A DNA stretch of 64,000 nucleotides. Source: Clostridiales bacterium (lineage in GTDB: Bacteria > Bacillota > Clostridia > Oscillospirales > Oscillospiraceae). The stretch spans positions 1 through 64,000 of the forward strand of contig SFIL01000016.1 of assembly GCA_004556205.1 (NCBI GenBank), in the 5' to 3' direction. Within the stretch, counting starts at the first letter, position 1. Each line of letters starts with the position of its first letter. Both the position numbers and the translations under genes were made by a program. Below the pieces are notes generated by a model, which saw nothing but the letters and a program-made list of their open reading frames with translations, was not told the origin of the DNA and did not search any database. Positions 16,509-25,963 of the stretch are shown in pieces.

Positions 16509-19500
16509 TTATTCGCCGTACAGTTCGAGCCAAATGCAGAAGACCTTTGCCGCCTGCGCGCGGGTGGCAAGACCCTGCGGATCAAGGTAGAAGTTCTTGT
16601 CGCCTTCAAAGGTGGTGCCGCCGATGATCTCCTTGCCGACTGCCCACTTCATCGCCTCAACGGCGTATTTCGTGACCTTTTCGGCATCCTTGAACTTGCT
16701 GAGGTCGCCCGTGCCGGCTTCTTCTTTCTCGATACGGTGGAACATCGTCACCATTTCCTCACGGGTGACGTTGCCCTCGGGATTGAAGCAGTTATTGCCG
16801 ACGCCGTTGACAACGCCTTCCTTCTGCGCCCAGGCAATCGCCTTGGCATAATACTGATCCTGCGGGACATCGGTGAAGGTGCTGTAGCCCTCGACCTCCG
16901 GTTCGCCCGCAACGCGGTAGAGCATGACTGCCATCTGACCGCGAGTCAGATTGTCCTCCGGCCCGAAGGTCGTTGCGGTGTTGCCGTTAACGATGCCCGC
17001 CGCAGACATCTGCATCACGTAATCATAGTACCATGCGTCTTCCTTCACATCGGTAAAGGTCTTCGCGGGAACGATGGTGATTCTTCCTTCACCGGTAACC
17101 TCCGCGTAGTTCGCGCCGAGGACGGAGTTTGCAGCTTCAATCTCATGCTTGCCGTCCTTTTCGGGGAAGGACTTGACATAGTTTGCAAGCACCAGGTAGT
17201 CCTCCATGACATAGTCGAGGACATTGACCGCACCCTTAAACATTGCGAAGCCGTCGCCGAGGTCACGCAGTGTGTAGTTATAGCCCGCCATGTTGTAGGT
17301 CTTGGTCAGGTCGAGCGGTTCGCCGCCGATGGTGACGTTCTTCACGCGGTACTCGCCGGTGGGTCCCGCAGTCCATACGCCCTTCTCATCCTTCTGCACG
17401 GTGCTGGGGATATAGGTGTGGATCTCATAGGTCACGCCGGATACCTGAAGGAAGCCGCCGCATTCCGCCTTGCCGACATCACGGGCGCCCCATTCGAGCG
17501 CGTCGAGGATCTGCTGACCGGTGACCGTGATCAGGCAAGCGACGTTGCCAAAGGTGTGGATCGTCTTGCAGGTCTTGTAGGAGATATCGCCGGTGACCGC
17601 ATTGTTGCGGACACCGCCGCCGTTCATAATGGCAAGGTCGACATCGAGATCCATGTTATCGAACAGATAGTACAGCGCGTCAGCCGCAAAGTCGCCGGTG
17701 TTGGTCTCCTGCTTACGCACAAGACGGATGGCATTCTGGTCAGCGGGAACATTACGATCGTAGTTGTCGAAGGTCAGCGCGGTATGACCGATGACCTCGC
17801 CGAGTTTCGTGTCGATCTCCGCAATATGCTCGTCCTTGATCGCCTTGACCGCCGCGTCGGAGCCGGTGTATTCGGTGATCAGCTCGGACTTGATGCCGTC
17901 GGCGCTGATACTCATTCTGCCGATGGCATCAAAGTAGCTGCCGGTCTGTGTCAGAACGACGGTCTCGCCGTCCTTGTCCTTGACCTCCTTCATCGGAACG
18001 GTGCTGTGGGAGTGGCCATCGATGAACGCGTCAAGACCGGTGGTGTTGGCAATGACCTCTTCACTCGTCCAGGGCTTGCTGGAGGGGTCGTCGCCGCAGT
18101 GGCCGAGAGCGATGACATAGTCCGCGCCGGCCCTCTTGGCTGCGTCAACGGCAGCCTGCACGGCTGCGTACAGCTCCTTGCCGTCGGTGCCGCCGGAGAT
18201 GCCGTAGATGTAGTTGCCGTTTTCATCCTGGAAATACTTCGGAGTGGACTTAGTGAAGGATTCCGGCGTGGTGACGCCGACAACGGCGATCTTCTTGCCG
18301 CCGGCTTCGAAGATCTTGAAGCCGTCAAGAACGCCGCCCGTTGCCATGCCGTGATCCTCATGGTAGAAGTTGCAGGAGAGGTAGGGATAGTCCGCTTCCT
18401 CGATGATTTCAAGCGTGCGCTCCATGCCGTAGTCAAACTCATGGTTGCCGAGGGTCGCTGCATCGTAGCCCGCAGCGTTCATCAGCTTGATGATGGTTTC
18501 GCCCTTGTCCATGGAACCGTAAGCGGTGCCCTGCACATGGTCGCCTGCGTCAAGCAGGAGGACGCCCTTTGCCCATGTCGCCGTCTCGTCCTTCAGCGCG
18601 GCAATGTTGTCATAAGACAGTGCGCCGTCAATGTAGGTGTGAACGTCGTTGGTGTAATAGATGATGACCTGATCCTTCGGCTCAAGCAGCTTCCATGTGG
18701 AGGTGATGGTCGGCGTGATCTTGCCCGCCTTCTGGATGTAGTCCATCAGGAGGCTTCTTGCTTGACCGAGATCCTCGCCCTGAATCATGTCGAACTGGGT
18801 CGAGTAGATGATGCGGTCGGGATCGTTCGCTTCAAACTCGCAGCCGTGGGCGTTGAGCCACTTGACATAGTTGCCGCCGCCGTTGTAGCGGTAGTTGTTG
18901 ACGACGACCGTAAAGGTATCGTCCGCTTTGACTTCCTCGCCGTTGTAGGTCATGGAAGCGATACGTCTGCCGACCGGCTCGGTGTAGTCGATCTCGTAGG
19001 AGAAGCCGTCGCCGTAGATAACGTCATAGTAGGTGAGGTCGCCGTTCGTGACATAGGGCTTGCCCTCGCCGTCGATGCGGATCTTCGAGGCGGCGAATTC
19101 GAGCCACTGATGGATCTCCTCGCCGTTCATGGTGATCTGATAGAACCAGTTTTCGAAGCGGTAGAGCTTGAACATATCGCCGAGGAAGATATCACCCTTG
19201 TCGATGATGTTCGCATTGTCGCCCGAGGTCAGCGGCGCGGAAATGGAGAGCTGCGCGGGCTTGTCGTCGGTCTTGTCATCGGGCGTGTTCAGCCCGGTGT
19301 TGTCATAAGCGCCCCAGAGCTGGACTGTGTTAATCAGGTCCATAAACGCCGACGGCGCGGTGCCGAGGTTCGCAGCAGGATAGTCATCGGTCGCCTCACC
19401 GATCTTGATGCCCATATATTCGTTCCAAACGGTTTCCTCATAGGGCTTGAGGATCTCAACAAGCGCCTCGTCGAGGGCATAATTCTCCATGTTCTTGACT

Positions 19501-20462
19501 TCCGGGGTCAGGGTTGCCTCGCCCGTGGTCTTGTTGTAAGAGACAGCAACCTGCGCGACGGCGCGCGCCTTGGTGTAAGGCTGGAGGATGGGAACGGTCT
19601 TGCCGTCCTTGTTGGCGACCTCCGTCACCTGATTGCCATGCTCATGACCGGAGAAGACACAGGCAATGCTGTTCGTCTCCTGCACAAGACGCTCCATGAA
19701 GTCCGAGCCTTCGTCCGAGCCGATGCCGCTGTGGGCCATAACGACGATCATGTCCGCCTTTTCGAGCATTTCCGGCTCATAGTGCTTATAGGTCTCGATA
19801 ATATCCGCAAAGTAGATGCCCTTCCAGTTGGCGGGGATATCCCACTTCGGGACATTCGGGTTGCCGAAGCCGATGATGGCGACCTTCACGCCGCCCATTT
19901 CCTTGATGACATAGGGCTCGTAGCCGTTCCAGGTTTTCCAGTCCTTGCTCTCGGCACTATTCGTGCCTGCGTCAAGGTAGTTCGCCACGCAGACATTCAT
20001 CTGCTTTTCCGTTTCGGTGCTTTCGGCGGTCGCATAGTCCAACTGACGCTGCAGGATCTTCAGACCGTAGTTGAACTCATGGTTGCCCACGACCCACATA
20101 TCGTAGCCGATGGTACGCAGCGCCTTGATTGCGGGATCGTCTTCCTCGGGCTTCTGGAATGCGTAGTAATAAGTCAGCGGAGCGCCCTGAATCGTATCGC
20201 CGAGATCGGCAACGAAGAGGCTTTCTCCGTACTTTTCACGCATTTCCCCGATGTAGGTGGACACGCGGGTCAGGCCGCGTTTATAAGTGCCGCTTTGGGA
20301 TTGATCCACCGTGTAATCCGTGGCATAGATCTGACCGTGCAGGTCGGACGTCACCACAAATGCGAATTCCGTTTTCTCATCCTCTGCGAAAACGGACGGG
20401 AGCATTGCCAGCACCATGCACAGCACCAGCAGCATAGACAGAACGCGCGATAGCTTCTTCAT
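16509..20462 (-). CDS. Double-headed 5'-nucleotidase/cyclic phosphodiesterase with SLH anchor
   Basis: 1317 aa. Signal peptide 1-26 (ending PSVFAE). Module 1 (~30-560): a calcineurin-like metallophosphatase with SDLHG, DLGDTIQG, GNHEFNYG and GHEHG ligands, then a 5'-nucleotidase C-terminal domain. Module 2 (~590-1110): TNDVH, DAGDHVQG, GNHEFDYG, GHCGDD and DGHSHS, then NGGGVRNN and YTLRDLGDGFAMF substrate-binding regions. Three SLH motifs follow (~1137-1317). Both modules keep their metal ligands, so both heads are likely active, releasing phosphate and nucleosides from nucleotides or 2',3'-cyclic nucleotides at the cell surface. Two different modules in tandem resemble known bifunctional YfkN-type enzymes. 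Confidence 0.9.
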   Translation of the reverse strand: MKKLSRVLSMLLVLCMVLAMLPSVFAEDEKTEFAFVVTSDLHGQIYATDYTVDQSQSGTYKRGLTRVSTYIGEMREKYGESLFVADLGDTIQGAPLTYYYAFQKPEEDDPAIKALRTIGYDMWVVGNHEFNYGLKILQRQLDYATAESTETEKQMNVCVANYLDAGTNSAESKDWKTWNGYEPYVIKEMGGVKVAIIGFGNPNVPKWDIPANWKGIYFADIIETYKHYEPEMLEKADMIVVMAHSGIGSDEGSDFMERLVQETNSIACVFSGHEHGNQVTEVANKDGKTVPILQPYTKARAVAQVAVSYNKTTGEATLTPEVKNMENYALDEALVEILKPYEETVWNEYMGIKIGEATDDYPAANLGTAPSAFMDLINTVQLWGAYDNTGLNTPDDKTDDKPAQLSISAPLTSGDNANIIDKGDIFLGDMFKLYRFENWFYQITMNGEEIHQWLEFAASKIRIDGEGKPYVTNGDLTYYDVIYGDGFSYEIDYTEPVGRRIASMTYNGEEVKADDTFTVVVNNYRYNGGGNYVKWLNAHGCEFEANDPDRIIYSTQFDMIQGEDLGQARSLLMDYIQKAGKITPTITSTWKLLEPKDQVIIYYTNDVHTYIDGALSYDNIAALKDETATWAKGVLLLDAGDHVQGTAYGSMDKGETIIKLMNAAGYDAATLGNHEFDYGMERTLEIIEEADYPYLSCNFYHEDHGMATGGVLDGFKIFEAGGKKIAVVGVTTPESFTKSTPKYFQDENGNYIYGISGGTDGKELYAAVQAAVDAAKRAGADYVIALGHCGDDPSSKPWTSEEVIANTTGLDAFIDGHSHSTVPMKEVKDKDGETVVLTQTGSYFDAIGRMSISADGIKSELITEYTGSDAAVKAIKDEHIAEIDTKLGEVIGHTALTFDNYDRNVPADQNAIRLVRKQETNTGDFAADALYYLFDNMDLDVDLAIMNGGGVRNNAVTGDISYKTCKTIHTFGNVACLITVTGQQILDALEWGARDVGKAECGGFLQVSGVTYEIHTYIPSTVQKDEKGVWTAGPTGEYRVKNVTIGGEPLDLTKTYNMAGYNYTLRDLGDGFAMFKGAVNVLDYVMEDYLVLANYVKSFPEKDGKHEIEAANSVLGANYAEVTGEGRITIVPAKTFTDVKEDAWYYDYVMQMSAAGIVNGNTATTFGPEDNLTRGQMAVMLYRVAGEPEVEGYSTFTDVPQDQYYAKAIAWAQKEGVVNGVGNNCFNPEGNVTREEMVTMFHRIEKEEAGTGDLSKFKDAEKVTKYAVEAMKWAVGKEIIGGTTFEGDKNFYLDPQGLATRAQAAKVFCIWLELYGE

Positions 20463-20517
20463 ATGGTACTCTCCTTCTCACAATAAGATTTGGGATACGA
20501 ACCGCATCCTCTGTTTC

Positions 20518-20545
20518 ATTATAACATTCTTTCAAGTTTTGTCTA
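20518..20545 (-). promoter_or_regulatory. Promoter of the 5'-nucleotidase gene
   Basis: On the minus strand TAGACA, 16 bp, TATAAT, about 55 bases upstream of the ATG. Confidence 0.6.
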
Positions 20546-20703
20546 TACAGGTGATGTAAATTTGTAGGATTGCACAAACCATCCCCCTTGGAATCAGCCA
20601 TTCTGCCCCGTATGGGCGAAGGGCTAAGAGTGAACAGTGAATAGTGAACAACTAAGGATGCCGCGCGCTACAGCTTCCCACAGACAGCCACCTATTCACT
20701 ATT

Positions 20704-20747
20704 AAAACGATCTCCCCCCGAAATTGCGGAGGGAGATCGTTTTTTTA
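20704..20747. terminator. Terminator of the CFI-box gene
   Basis: AAAACGATCTCC…GGAGATCGTTTTTTT at the very end of the gene at 20745; symmetrical enough to act in both directions. Confidence 0.75.
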
Positions 20748-21671
20748 TTGCAGATACCGATTTTCGAGCGTCTGCACCATATCGACATAGGTGTCACGGC
20801 AGTCGGCGTAGCGTTCTTCGCGCAGCGCCTCGTAGCATGGCGTCAGCCAGCGCTCGCGCACCTCGGCATAGCGCGCTTTGCCGTCGTCGCACAGGTCGAT
20901 GCAGGTGACGATGGCAGGCGCAATCTCATAATATTTCTCAATCAACGCCTCCCCGCCGTGCTCGGTCAGCCAGCCGTCGCGGAAGGCGCGAAAGGCGGTC
21001 AGCTCGGCGCAGTCATCAGGCTTACCCTCGTTTCGGCAGGTTGCAGTCGTGATAAAGCAGAATTTACGCTTTTTGAAGCCGCCGGCCAGCACATCATAAT
21101 CGCCGGGCATCCACGGCTCCTTCGGCCAGCGCTTGAGCCAACCCTCGTGCAGCGCGGTGCGGAACGCCTCCGCCGATGCCAGCTTGAGCTTTCTTACCAA
21201 CGGTGTCATGAAAATCGCAAGCACAACCTTGACCTCAAACATCAGGTTCGAGCGGCCGTTCTTCTTGTTCCAGCGAGGATCCTTCTGCATATAGGCTTCC
21301 AGCTCGTCCAAGAGATCCTCTGCGATTTGGCGCATACATTTGTCCGTCTGCCCCGGGCAAAGCCGCGCACAGACGTCCAGTTGCTCGAGGAGCGGCGTAT
21401 TCTCCTTCTCATATGCCTCAAAAGCAGGAAAAAATTCCTTTTTCGTGATTTTTCTATGATAATCAGGGTATTTTATCACAGCCTCCGGCAATTTTTCACG
21501 CAGCTCGGCGCGTATCTCTTCATAGGCGCTGCCCGCGCTCTCGTTCATTGCCTTTACGGCGGCGGTACGGGCGCGTTTGCCGCAGTACATACAGGAGAAT
21601 TCCTCCAACGCCGCGGGAACCTCCAACGTGTTGCCGCATTCGGGACAGGTCAAGTGTATCGTCTCTGCCAT
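20745..21671 (-). CDS. Zinc-ribbon protein with CFI-box domain, function unknown
   Basis: 308 aa. N-terminal zinc ribbon (CPECG…CMYCG, ~9-32), a helical middle with four scattered cysteines, and a C-terminal domain beginning KFCFITTATC. It continues with TAFRAFRDGWL and EKYYEIAPAIVTCID. This is the CFI-box type module (usual form CFIATA…LR.FRD..L…YY..SP) found at the ends of otherwise unrelated bacterial proteins and of unknown function. Start at ATG 21671, ten bases after GGAG; the GTG at 21680 is too close to it. Divergent from the eut operon, with no evident functional link. Confidence 0.75.
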   Translation of the reverse strand: MAETIHLTCPECGNTLEVPAALEEFSCMYCGKRARTAAVKAMNESAGSAYEEIRAELREKLPEAVIKYPDYHRKITKKEFFPAFEAYEKENTPLLEQLDVCARLCPGQTDKCMRQIAEDLLDELEAYMQKDPRWNKKNGRSNLMFEVKVVLAIFMTPLVRKLKLASAEAFRTALHEGWLKRWPKEPWMPGDYDVLAGGFKKRKFCFITTATCRNEGKPDDCAELTAFRAFRDGWLTEHGGEALIEKYYEIAPAIVTCIDLCDDGKARYAEVRERWLTPCYEALREERYADCRDTYVDMVQTLENRYLQ

Positions 21672-21802
21672 GAATATCACGCTCCTTCTGTGTTATTCTT
21701 CCATATTTCGCGCGCCGTGTCAACCGCATAAGGAAACTTTTTTCATTCCGTTCACATTTTTTCGCAACTGCGGGAAATACTACGCTCGAAAGAAGGGATG
21801 AC

Positions 21803-22873
21803 ATGCAGACCTTTACGCTCGGCACGCGCCTGTGCTTCGGAGAGAACGCGCTCGACGCACTGAAAACGCTCGGCGCGCGGCGCGTGCTTCTCATCACGGA
21901 CAAATTCTTCGCAGAAAACGGGACGGCGCAAAAAATTTCTGACCTGTGCCTCGCGGAGACGCGCATATTTGCAGAGGTGCAGCCCGATCCGCCACTCAGC
22001 TTAGTTGCGGAGGGTGTACGGGTGCTCAAAGAGTTTCAGCCAGACGCGCTGCTTGCCCTCGGCGGCGGCAGCGCCATCGACTGCGCCAAGGGCATCCGCT
22101 CGCTCGGGCAGTCCGAGGCGATGCTGATTGCCGTCCCGACGACCTCGGGAACCGGCTCGGAGGTCACCTCGTTCGCCATTTTGACGCATGAGGGCGTCAA
22201 GCACCCGCTCGTGGAGGACGCCCTGCGCCCCGCCCTCGCGGTCTTGGACGCAAGCCTGCTCGACAAACTGCCTGCGGGACTGGTCGCAGACGCGGGCATG
22301 GATACGCTCTCGCACTGCTTGGAGGCAGTCGCGGCAAAGAACGCCTCGGCATTCTCGGACGCCCTCGCGCAAAGTGCCGCCCGCTGCGTCCTTGCCGACC
22401 TTCCCGCCTCCTATGCCCTTGCCAAAAGCGGCAAAACCGACCGGGTATTGCGCGGCAGGCTGCACGAGGCGGCGACGATGGCGGGCGTCGCCTTTGACAA
22501 CGCGGGGCTCGGCGCGTGCCACGCCCTCTCCCACGCCTTGGGCGGTGCGTTCCACCTCGCGCACGGCAAGCTCAACGGTATTCTGCTCCCGCACATCTTG
22601 GAATTTAATCTTCCCGCTGCGGGGGAGGCCTATGCGCGCCTTGCCGCCTCCTGCAAGCTGACCGGCACACGCGGATTGATCTTTGCCGTCCGCAGATTGC
22701 GGCAGCGCTTAGACCTGCCCGAGACGCTGACGCAGGCAGGCTTGGAGCGCACTGCGGTACTCGCAAGGGCAGAGGAGGTCTGCGCGGCGGCGGCAAACGA
22801 CCCCTGTGCGAAAACGAATCCCCGTCCTGTTACAGAGGCGGACTTCTCCCGTCTGCTTCACGCCGCACTATGA
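21803..22873 (+). CDS. eutG: Iron-containing alcohol dehydrogenase of the ethanolamine operon
   Basis: 356 aa, short compared with E. coli EutG but complete at both ends. It has the NAD-binding GGGSAIDCAKGI (~87-98) and TSGTGSEVTSFAIL (~113-126). Iron ligands sit in AGMDTLSHCLEAV (~169-181, Asp and His) and CHALSHALGGAFHLAHG (~236-252, two His). Reduces acetaldehyde from ethanolamine cleavage to ethanol and regenerates NAD for EutE. GAAGGG precedes the ATG. First gene of the operon; overlaps eutA by 4 bp (ATGA). PduQ-type propanol dehydrogenase is the nearest alternative; context favours EutG. Confidence 0.88.
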   Translation: MQTFTLGTRLCFGENALDALKTLGARRVLLITDKFFAENGTAQKISDLCLAETRIFAEVQPDPPLSLVAEGVRVLKEFQPDALLALGGGSAIDCAKGIRSLGQSEAMLIAVPTTSGTGSEVTSFAILTHEGVKHPLVEDALRPALAVLDASLLDKLPAGLVADAGMDTLSHCLEAVAAKNASAFSDALAQSAARCVLADLPASYALAKSGKTDRVLRGRLHEAATMAGVAFDNAGLGACHALSHALGGAFHLAHGKLNGILLPHILEFNLPAAGEAYARLAASCKLTGTRGLIFAVRRLRQRLDLPETLTQAGLERTAVLARAEEVCAAAANDPCAKTNPRPVTEADFSRLLHAAL

Positions 22874-24258
22874 CGGGCGAACGGCTTTTGTCGGTGGGCA
22901 TCGACATCGGCACGACCACGACGCAGCTTGTGATCTCGCGCCTCACTCTCCGCAACGAGGGCGCGGCGTTCAGCGTCCCGCAATTCGCCATTACAGAAAA
23001 AAAGGTGCTTTACCGCAGCGCCATCCACTTTACGCCGCTGCTGTCCGATACCCGCATCGACGCGGCAGGCGTCCGGGAGATCGTCGCGCGGGAATACACC
23101 GCCTCAGGCTACGAAAAAAGCGACATCCAAACAGGCGCGGTCATCATCACGGGCGAGACGGCGCGCAAGGAAAACGCCCGCGAGGTATTGAGCGCTCTAT
23201 CCGATTTTGCGGGAGACTTCGTCGTGGCGACGGCAGGGCCCGCGCTGGAAAGCGTCTTGGCAGGCAAAGGCTCCGGCGCGCAGGCATATTCGGAGGAGCA
23301 GCAATGCGCCGTTTTGAACCTCGACATCGGCGGCGGCACAACGAATCTCGCCCTGTTTGAAAACGGCAAATTAAAGGACACCGGCTGCCTCAATGTCGGC
23401 GGACGACTGATGAAATTTGACACAGACGGCACGCTCACCTACCTCTCCCCCGTCCTGCGCCCGCATTTTGATTTTCAGATCGGGCAAAGGTTGACAGAGG
23501 TAGACTTGCAGCCGGTGCTCTCGCTTCTCGTCGATATCCTCTGCCGCACCGTCAGCGGGCAAGGCGGCATTTCGGACTTCATCACGGATAAGGCGATCAC
23601 CGTCACGGGAGAGCCACTGCTGTCCTTTTCCGGCGGCGTAGCGGACCTCATCGACGACAAGCCGCGCGACCCCTTTGCCTACGGCGACCTCGGCGTTTTG
23701 CTCGGACGGGCGATCTATCAGTCTCCCCTGTGTCAGGGGCGCTTCCTGCGGGCAAAGGAGACGATCCGCGCAACGGTCATCGGCGCGGGCAGCCACACAA
23801 CGGAGCTTAGTGGCAGCACGATCTTCTATGACCGCGTGCGTTTTCCGCTGAAAAACCTCCCCGTCGCGGCATTGTCGGAGGAGGAAGAAGCGTTGGAGCC
23901 GCCCGCCCTCGCAGAAAAAATACGGACAAAGACCGCCATCTTCGCCCCCGAAGGCACGCCCACGGTCTTGGCGCTGCACGGCTTGCAAAACCCGCGTTTT
24001 TCAGAATTATGTAAACTTGCCGACGGCGTTGCCCTCGGACTGCGGGACTGCGCGGAGACAGGAAACCCACTCGTCATCGCGGTGCGCGCGGACATGGGCA
24101 AGGCACTGGGGCAGGCGGTCGGGATGCTGCTGCCGGACGCGCCCCTGGTCTGTCTCGATTCGGTGGCGCTGTCCGAAGGCTCCTACCTCGACATCGGCGC
24201 CCCCGTCGCCGGCGGACAAGTCCTCCCCGTCGTCGTCAAAACCCTCGCCCTCGGATAA
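22870..24258 (+). CDS. eutA: Ethanolamine ammonia-lyase reactivating factor
   Basis: 462 aa, near the E. coli length. Two ASKHA-ATPase phosphate loops are visible: VGIDIGTTTTQLVISRL (~8-24) and LDIGGGTTNLALF (~153-165). It displaces inactive cobalamin from EutBC in an ATP-dependent way. It is followed by a 331-bp repeat-filled gap before eutB, unusual within a eut operon. Confidence 0.92.
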   Translation: MTGERLLSVGIDIGTTTTQLVISRLTLRNEGAAFSVPQFAITEKKVLYRSAIHFTPLLSDTRIDAAGVREIVAREYTASGYEKSDIQTGAVIITGETARKENAREVLSALSDFAGDFVVATAGPALESVLAGKGSGAQAYSEEQQCAVLNLDIGGGTTNLALFENGKLKDTGCLNVGGRLMKFDTDGTLTYLSPVLRPHFDFQIGQRLTEVDLQPVLSLLVDILCRTVSGQGGISDFITDKAITVTGEPLLSFSGGVADLIDDKPRDPFAYGDLGVLLGRAIYQSPLCQGRFLRAKETIRATVIGAGSHTTELSGSTIFYDRVRFPLKNLPVAALSEEEEALEPPALAEKIRTKTAIFAPEGTPTVLALHGLQNPRFSELCKLADGVALGLRDCAETGNPLVIAVRADMGKALGQAVGMLLPDAPLVCLDSVALSEGSYLDIGAPVAGGQVLPVVVKTLALG

Positions 24259-24288
24259 CCACCCTCTGTGGGTTAGGCTTCCCCGTCT

Positions 24289-24388
24289 GTCATTGCGAGA
24301 CCAATGCGCACACTACCCGCGAGGGGTACGCCGCATCCGTAGCGTTCCTTCGTCGCGAACGGCTGCGCAGTGGTCGTGGCAATCTCGT
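24289..24388. repeat. CATTGCGA-family repeat interrupted by the 55-bp unit (reverse orientation)
   Basis: Unit at 24315-24369, about 47 of 55 positions identical by eye to the reverse complement of 9570-9624. The two host repeats are split at different points. Confidence 0.6.
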
Positions 24389-24402
24389 GTAGGCACTCCC
24401 AT

Positions 24403-24435
24403 AGATTGCCACGTCGCTTCGCTCCTCGCAATGAC
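24403..24435 (-). repeat. CATTGCGA-family repeat
   Basis: AGATTGCCACGTCGCTTCGC…CGCAATGACA, in the eutA-eutB gap. Confidence 0.65.
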
Positions 24436-24490
24436 ACGAAAAAGGGACCCCATACGCAATTCAAAATTCGCGCGAAGTGCCACCACCGTT

Positions 24491-24539
24491 ATTCACGATT
24501 CACGATTCACCATTCACGATTCACCATTCACGATTCACC
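24491..24539 (+). repeat. Tandem 7-bp repeat ATTCAC(G/C) x 7
   Basis: Seven uninterrupted heptamers, with the last base G,G,C,G,C,G,C, 50 bp upstream of eutB. Confidence 0.85.
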
Positions 24540-24589
24540 AAACGCCCACCAAAACGCACGCACTACATGACAAAAAAGGAGCTGTTCAT

Positions 24590-25951
24590 TTGAAGCTGAA
24601 AGCACTGCTGTTCGGAAAAACCTACGCCTTTCGGGACGTGAAGGAAGTCCTTGCCAAGGCAAATGAGGAAAAATCGGGCGACAAATTGGCAGGCATCGCG
24701 GCGCAAAGCGCGGAAGAACGCGTCGCGGCAAAGGTCGTGCTGTCGGAGCTGCTGCTGTCCGACCTGCGCGAGAACCCGGTCGTCCCCTACGAGCTGGACG
24801 AGGTCACGCGCATCATTCAGGACGATGTCAACGAGCGCATTTATCAGGAGATTCGCGGCTGGAGCGTCTCGGAGCTGCGGGAGTGGCTGCTCTCCGAAAC
24901 GACCACAACCGCCGATATCGCCAGGGTGCGGCGCGGTCTGACGAGCGAGATGATCGCCGCCGTCTGCAAGCTGATGAGCAACTTAGACCTCATCACCTGC
25001 GCAAAAAAAATGCCCGTCACCGCCCACTGCAACACGACCATCGGCTTGCCCGGGACACTCTCATGCCGCCTGCAGCCAAACCACCCTACGGATGACATTG
25101 ACGGTATTGTCGCCTCGGTCATGGAGGGCTTGAGCTTCGGCGCGGGGGACGCGGTGATCGGCTTGAATCCTGCCGGCGACACCGTAGACAGCACCAGGCG
25201 CATCCTCACAAAGTTTGACGAGATCAAGCGCAGGTATGAGATCCCGACGCAGATCTGCGTTCTGGCGCATATCACCACACAGATGCGGGCAATCGAGGCA
25301 GGCGCGCCCGCCGACCTCATCTTCCAGTCCATCGCAGGCTCCCAGAAGGGCAACGAGGCCTTCGGCTTTGACGGCAAGACCGTCGAGCAGGCGCGGCAGC
25401 TTGCCCTCACGCAGGGCACGGCGGAGGGGCCGAACGTCCTCTATTTCGAGACGGGACAAGGCTCCGAGCTGTCCAGCGAGGCGCATTTCGGCGCGGATCA
25501 GGTGACGATGGAGGCGCGGTGCTACGGCTTTGCCAAGCGCTACCGGCCGTTCTTGGTCAACACCGTCGTCGGCTTCATTGGGCCTGAATATCTCTATGAC
25601 GCAAGGCAGGTCATCCGCGCGGGACTGGAGGATCACTTCATGGGCAAGCTCACGGGCATCCCGATGGGCTGCGACGCGTGCTACACCAACCATATGAAGG
25701 CCGACCAAAACGACATTGAAAACCTCGCCGCCCTGCTGACGGCGGCAGGCTGCAACTATTTCATGGGCATCCCCCACGGCGACGATGTCATGCTCAATTA
25801 TCAGACGACCGGCTTCCGCGAGACGGCGACGCTGCGGAGTATTTTCGGTCTGACGGCGATTCCGCCGTTCCAGCGCTGGCTTGAGCGCATGGGCTTCGTG
25901 GAAAACGGCAGGCTCACGGCAAAAGCGGGCGACGGCTCGGCACTGTTATAA
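24590..25951 (+). CDS. eutB: Ethanolamine ammonia-lyase large subunit
   Basis: 453 aa, matching the E. coli protein from its first residues (KLKALLFGKTYAF versus MKLKTTLFGNVYQF), which fixes the start at TTG 24590, eight bases after AAGGAG. Conserved blocks include TTIGLPGTLSCRLQPN, LSFGAGDAVIGLNP, LIFQSIAGS, ETGQGSELS and NTVVGFIGPEYLY. With EutC and adenosylcobalamin it cleaves ethanolamine to acetaldehyde and ammonia inside the microcompartment. Next gene after 12 bp is eutC. TTG may lower its translation relative to eutC. Confidence 0.96.
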   Translation: MKLKALLFGKTYAFRDVKEVLAKANEEKSGDKLAGIAAQSAEERVAAKVVLSELLLSDLRENPVVPYELDEVTRIIQDDVNERIYQEIRGWSVSELREWLLSETTTTADIARVRRGLTSEMIAAVCKLMSNLDLITCAKKMPVTAHCNTTIGLPGTLSCRLQPNHPTDDIDGIVASVMEGLSFGAGDAVIGLNPAGDTVDSTRRILTKFDEIKRRYEIPTQICVLAHITTQMRAIEAGAPADLIFQSIAGSQKGNEAFGFDGKTVEQARQLALTQGTAEGPNVLYFETGQGSELSSEAHFGADQVTMEARCYGFAKRYRPFLVNTVVGFIGPEYLYDARQVIRAGLEDHFMGKLTGIPMGCDACYTNHMKADQNDIENLAALLTAAGCNYFMGIPHGDDVMLNYQTTGFRETATLRSIFGLTAIPPFQRWLERMGFVENGRLTAKAGDGSALL

Positions 25952-25963
25952 AGGAGGCGCGGG

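Noticed and set aside
16737..20453. A 1238-codon open frame on the plus strand opposite the 5'-nucleotidase gene
   Set aside because: It is antisense to a gene with complete, recognisable domains and itself resembles no protein; GC-rich codon structure leaves antisense frames open.
24482..24540. Peptide gene in the ATTCAC(G/C) heptamer region
   Set aside because: The repeat is a simple tandem array without start codon and ribosome site in a sensible frame.
24017..24589. Longer N-terminus for EutB reaching back into eutA
   Set aside because: The family start KLKALLFGKTYAF aligns with E. coli EutB and has a ribosome site before TTG 24590; the upstream part is antisense-like and full of repeats.
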